Position numbers and translations under genes: made by a program. The notes below the pieces were generated by a model. The model worked only from the letters and a program-made list of their open reading frames with translations. It had not been told where the DNA came from and ran no database searches. Positions 23,620 through 25,685 of a stretch of DNA of 25,685 nucleotides are shown here, piece after piece (within the stretch, counting starts at the first letter, position 1; each line of letters begins with the position of its first letter). This stretch comes from Elusimicrobiota bacterium (GTDB lineage: Bacteria; Elusimicrobiota; Elusimicrobia; O2-12-FULL-59-9): the NCBI GenBank assembly GCA_016206405.1, contig JACQRQ010000216.1, positions 1 to 25,685 of the forward strand. Direction: 5' to 3'.

Positions 23620-24244
23620 GCGCGTGCGGGCCTTCGAGGCGGCGGCGGCCACCGCCGCCATAGGCCTGGCTTTTTTGGTGAATTTCTATGCTGGGCGCTA
23701 CGTGCACCGGCTTGGCGCGAGGCTTCCGTCCCTCAACGAAGACCTTCTGCTGCATGCCTTGCCCCGGATGGACCTGACGGTCTTATTTGTCTGGGGTTTT
23801 GCCGCATTTTTAGTATTTGCCGCCGCCGCGGCGCTCCTGACGGAGCGCGGGCGGATACCGTACGTATTATGGATGTACGCGCTTTTAATTTCCATGCGGG
23901 GAATGTTCATCATGCTCACGCCCATGGGGACCCCTTCGGGCATGTTCCCGATCGAGGACTACACGCTCTTTAATATGGTGGGGCGTTACCTTACTTTCAA
24001 AAATGATCTTTTTTTTTCCGCCCACACTTCCATGCCGTTTTTGGGATTTCTGATCTACCGCCGCGGTTGGGTGCGCATCGTCTTTTTAGCGGGCTCCATC
24101 GCCATGGGTTTTTGCGTGCTGTTGAGCCGGCTGCATTATTCGATCGACGTCATAGGCGCTTATTTCATCACTTATGCCGTGGTCCGGATCCACCAGGAGA
24201 TTTTTGAGATGCGTTACGCAAAGTGGAAAAAGAGATGGGGTTGA
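23603..24244 (+). CDS. PAP2_C-type (sphingomyelin-synthase-like) integral membrane phosphatase/transferase
   Basis: The 213-residue protein has about five or six hydrophobic segments. It carries the two catalytic blocks of the PAP2_C group: KNDLFFSAHTSMPF (133-146, with Ser139-Ala-His-Thr; SGHT is usual) and SRLHYSIDVIGAY (175-187, with His178 and Asp182). Eukaryotic relatives transfer phosphocholine head groups to ceramide. Bacterial relatives are mostly uncharacterised lipid-phosphate phosphatases or head-group transferases. The active site would face the periplasm. AAGGAGG sits 6 nt before the ATG at 23603, inside the GMC gene, so initiation is independent as well as coupled. Its position between two lipid-alcohol dehydrogenase genes suggests it dephosphorylates or modifies the same lipid. 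Confidence 0.75.
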   Translation: MLESSRRVRAFEAAAATAAIGLAFLVNFYAGRYVHRLGARLPSLNEDLLLHALPRMDLTVLFVWGFAAFLVFAAAAALLTERGRIPYVLWMYALLISMRGMFIMLTPMGTPSGMFPIEDYTLFNMVGRYLTFKNDLFFSAHTSMPFLGFLIYRRGWVRIVFLAGSIAMGFCVLLSRLHYSIDVIGAYFITYAVVRIHQEIFEMRYAKWKKRWG

Positions 24245-24248
24245 TCTT

Positions 24249-25067
24249 ATGAAGGATTTCAAGGGAAAAACGGCGGTCATCAGCGGCGGGGCGAGGGGGC
24301 TGGGCCTGGCCGTCGGAGCGCGCTTGGCGCGGGCGGGGGCGCAGGTCGCTTTGTGGGATATCAATGAAAAAGGATTGCAGCGCGCCGTGGAGGCGCTTCG
24401 CGCAACGGGAAGTTTGGCGCGGGGCTACGCCCTGGATGCGGCGGACCCGGCGCAGGTCCGGGAAATGGCGGCGCGCGTTCGCGCGGAGCTCGGGGAAGTG
24501 GACATCCTCGACAACAATGCCGGCGTTGTTTTTCCAGGGGATTTTTTGGATTTCACGGAAGAACAGCTTAACAAGACCGTGGATGTCAACCTGAAATCCT
24601 ATCTGTGGTGCACCCGCGCTTTTTTGCCGGCAATGATATCCCGCGGTTCGGGACACGTCGTCATGACCGCCTCCGCCGCCGGGATGACCGGCGTGCCGGG
24701 TTTGGCGGCCTACAGCGCTTCCAAGCACGCGGTCATCGGGCTGGCGGAGTCCCTGCGCCTCGAGCTGTTGCGAAACGGCGTCCGGGGCGTCGGGATGACG
24801 ATCGTGTGCCCCAGCTTTATCGCGACCGGAATGTTTGAAGGGGTGCGCCCGCCGGCGGGGGCGGGATGGCTGACGGCCGATCACGTCGCCGACAAGGTGG
24901 TTGAGGCCATCGCGTCCGGGAAGCTTTATGTGCGGGAGCCGTTTTTGGTGAAGCTGCTTCCGCTGTTGAAGGCCATGCCCAGCGTGCGGTGGATGGACTG
25001 GCTGGGCGAGGTCATGGGCATGCACCGCTCAACGGAAAACTTTGGAAAAAAGACAATAACGAAGTGA
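24249..25067 (+). CDS. Short-chain dehydrogenase of the RDH10/SDR16C type
   Basis: This 272-residue classical SDR has the cofactor motif GGARGLG (13-19) and Asp38 at the end of beta-2, which favours NAD over NADP. NNAG is at 89-92, Asn114, and the catalytic triad is Ser142, Tyr155 and Lys159 (YSASK). After the core, VCPSFIATGMFEGVR (187-200) and the hydrophobic tail VKLLPLLKAMPSVRWMDWLGEVMG (from residue 234) match the pattern of retinol dehydrogenase 10 and the SDR16C relatives. Those are membrane-associated enzymes acting on retinol, steroids or other lipid alcohols. The ATG at 24249 lies 4 nt after the upstream stop; an in-frame start at 24174 would put vector-less sequence from the PAP2_C gene ahead of the fold. 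It closes the four-gene cluster. Confidence 0.85.
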   Translation: MKDFKGKTAVISGGARGLGLAVGARLARAGAQVALWDINEKGLQRAVEALRATGSLARGYALDAADPAQVREMAARVRAELGEVDILDNNAGVVFPGDFLDFTEEQLNKTVDVNLKSYLWCTRAFLPAMISRGSGHVVMTASAAGMTGVPGLAAYSASKHAVIGLAESLRLELLRNGVRGVGMTIVCPSFIATGMFEGVRPPAGAGWLTADHVADKVVEAIASGKLYVREPFLVKLLPLLKAMPSVRWMDWLGEVMGMHRSTENFGKKTITK

Positions 25068-25072
25068 AGGGA

Positions 25073-25152
25073 TAGATGGTATAGTTGAAAAGTGGGAGGA
25101 ACGAGGGTTCTTGTCCACTCTATCACTCTACCACTTGAGCACTTTACCACTG
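25073..25152. repeat. Long imperfect hairpin followed by octamer-like repeats
   Basis: Outer arms TAGATGGTATAG (25073-25084) and CTATCACTCTA (25120-25130) pair imperfectly. Inside them AGTGG (25091-25095) pairs with CCACT (25115-25119), and GAAC (25099-25102) pairs with GTTC (25107-25110) over a GAGG loop. On the minus strand, 25152 back to 25114 reads as degenerate AGTGGTAG-like units in near-tandem. No U-run follows, so it is not an obvious terminator. It separates the SDR gene from doxX-dnaX. Confidence 0.5.
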
Positions 25153-25166
25153 GCGTTGAGATGTGT

Positions 25167-25178
25167 TAGTATACGGTT
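25167..25178 (+). promoter_or_regulatory. -10 box directly upstream of the DoxX-family gene
   Basis: TAGTAT at 25167-25172 fits TANNNT and ends 6 nt before the GTG at 25179, predicting a leaderless mRNA for the doxX-dnaX pair. A TTTACC at 25143-25148 lies 18 nt upstream and could act as a weak -35. Confidence 0.4.
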
Positions 25179-25529
25179 GTGTTTCGACTGATTGGACGCG
25201 CTTTGATCGCGATCGCCTTTTTATCGACCGGCTTCAGCCAACTCTTTCACTTTGAGTCCGCCGTATCGCTTTTGGCGGCGCGCGGGGTGCCCTTGGCCGC
25301 CCTGTGTCAATCGGCGGGCATCGCCATCCAATTATTGGGCGGGACCGCGTTGGTTTTGGGCGTCGGCGTGCGCCCGGCGGCCCTCTTTTTGGCCGCGTAC
25401 CTATTGGCCGCCAGCCTTGTCTTTCATCTCTCCGGCGCTCAACGGATCGTGCTTCTAAAAAATGCTGCGATCATCGGCTCCCTGTTCATGGTGGCCGTGC
25501 ATGGGGCCGGGAAATACCGTCTGAGCTGA
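25179..25529 (+). CDS. DoxX-family membrane protein
   Basis: The 116-residue protein has four predicted membrane helices and the usual DoxX opening (RLIGRALIAIAFLSTGFSQL, then helix 2 with GIAIQLLGGTALVLG). Pfam DoxX members include the small subunit of thiosulfate:quinone oxidoreductase and many proteins of unknown role linked to redox or stress. Nothing in the sequence fixes a substrate here. The start is GTG, with a promoter box just upstream instead of a ribosome-binding site. dnaX begins 6 nt after the stop, so the two are probably co-transcribed, an unusual partner for a replication gene. Confidence 0.8.
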   Translation: MFRLIGRALIAIAFLSTGFSQLFHFESAVSLLAARGVPLAALCQSAGIAIQLLGGTALVLGVGVRPAALFLAAYLLAASLVFHLSGAQRIVLLKNAAIIGSLFMVAVHGAGKYRLS

Positions 25530-25534
25530 TTTCC

Positions 25535-25685
25535 ATGTCCTATCTGGTCTTTGCGAGAAAATATCGTCCTCAGCGTTTTGAAGAGATTATCGGCCAGGAG
25601 CCCGTTACGACGACTCTCAAAAACGGGCTGGTCAGCGGCCGCATTCCGCACGCTTTTTTGTTTTTCGGCCCCCGGGGCGTCGGCA
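25535..25685 (+). CDS. dnaX: DNA polymerase III subunit gamma/tau, N-terminus only
   Basis: DnaX is the clamp-loader ATPase of the replisome. The visible 50 residues begin MSYLVFARKYRPQRFEEIIG, then a conserved HAFLFFGPRGVG leading into the Walker A motif, which is cut by the window edge. This is the near-invariant start of DnaX. The ATG lies 5 nt after the doxX stop. Confidence 0.93.
   Translation, partial: MSYLVFARKYRPQRFEEIIGQEPVTTTLKNGLVSGRIPHAFLFFGPRGVG

Noticed and set aside
22690..23661. Minus-strand frame of 323 codons opposite the GMC gene, and a similar one at 24168-25025 opposite the SDR gene
   Set aside because: Both are antisense to genes with clear catalytic motifs and lack any of their own.
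1..25685. tRNA, rRNA, CRISPR, insertion sequence, prophage or attachment site
   Set aside because: None of their hallmarks was seen: no cloverleaf with CCA-like end, no spaced direct repeats, no transposase or integrase.

Overview
The window is a 25.7-kb stretch of a moderately GC-rich, Gram-negative-type bacterial chromosome. It is gene-dense and mostly housekeeping. There are no rRNA or tRNA genes, no insertion sequence and no CRISPR array that I can see. The envelope genes (an Omp85-type barrel with signal peptide, Lgt, many exported proteins) require an outer membrane. A FlgD-like C-terminal domain on a truncated exported protein, a ClpC-type ATPase behind an export-type N-terminus, and TATAAT boxes placed directly upstream of start codons together make me think of Elusimicrobiota or a relative. 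That assignment is an inference from gene style, not a proven one.

Layout. 1-269: tail of a large exported protein. 278-2040: Omp85-family protein on the minus strand, with a divergent promoter region. 2041-3730: lgt and an RluA-family pseudouridine synthase, overlapping, plus strand. 3727-4587: exported protein of unknown function, minus strand. 4588-4765: divergent intergenic region with a strong inverted repeat. 4766-7892: proline dehydrogenase, threonine 3-dehydrogenase and 2-amino-3-ketobutyrate CoA ligase, an amino-acid catabolic operon that would deliver P5C, glycine and acetyl-CoA. 7905-11822: large ClpC-like AAA+ protein with a novel ~635-residue membrane-associated N-terminus, minus strand. 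11982-19338: compressed minus-strand operon ribD-ribE-ribBA-ribH-nusB-ligA-purH, in which successive genes overlap by 28, 38, 4, 23 and 47 nt and the last pair is 3 nt apart.

19543-25067, plus strand: a small exported protein, then a tight four-gene unit. The unit encodes a membrane/lipocalin-like (CrtC/AttH/tocopherol-cyclase-like) protein, a GMC oxidoreductase, a PAP2_C (sphingomyelin-synthase-like) membrane protein and an SDR16C/RDH10-like dehydrogenase. Together they look like an undescribed lipid or isoprenoid-alcohol modification pathway, and I consider this the most interesting part of the window. 25179-25685: a DoxX-family membrane protein followed by the start of dnaX.

Non-coding space is small; no gap exceeds 300 bases (the longest is about 253 bases, 20149-20401). 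Three intergenic regions carry related short palindromes built around CC-AAAGG-CC, and one carries a long hairpin with octamer repeats.
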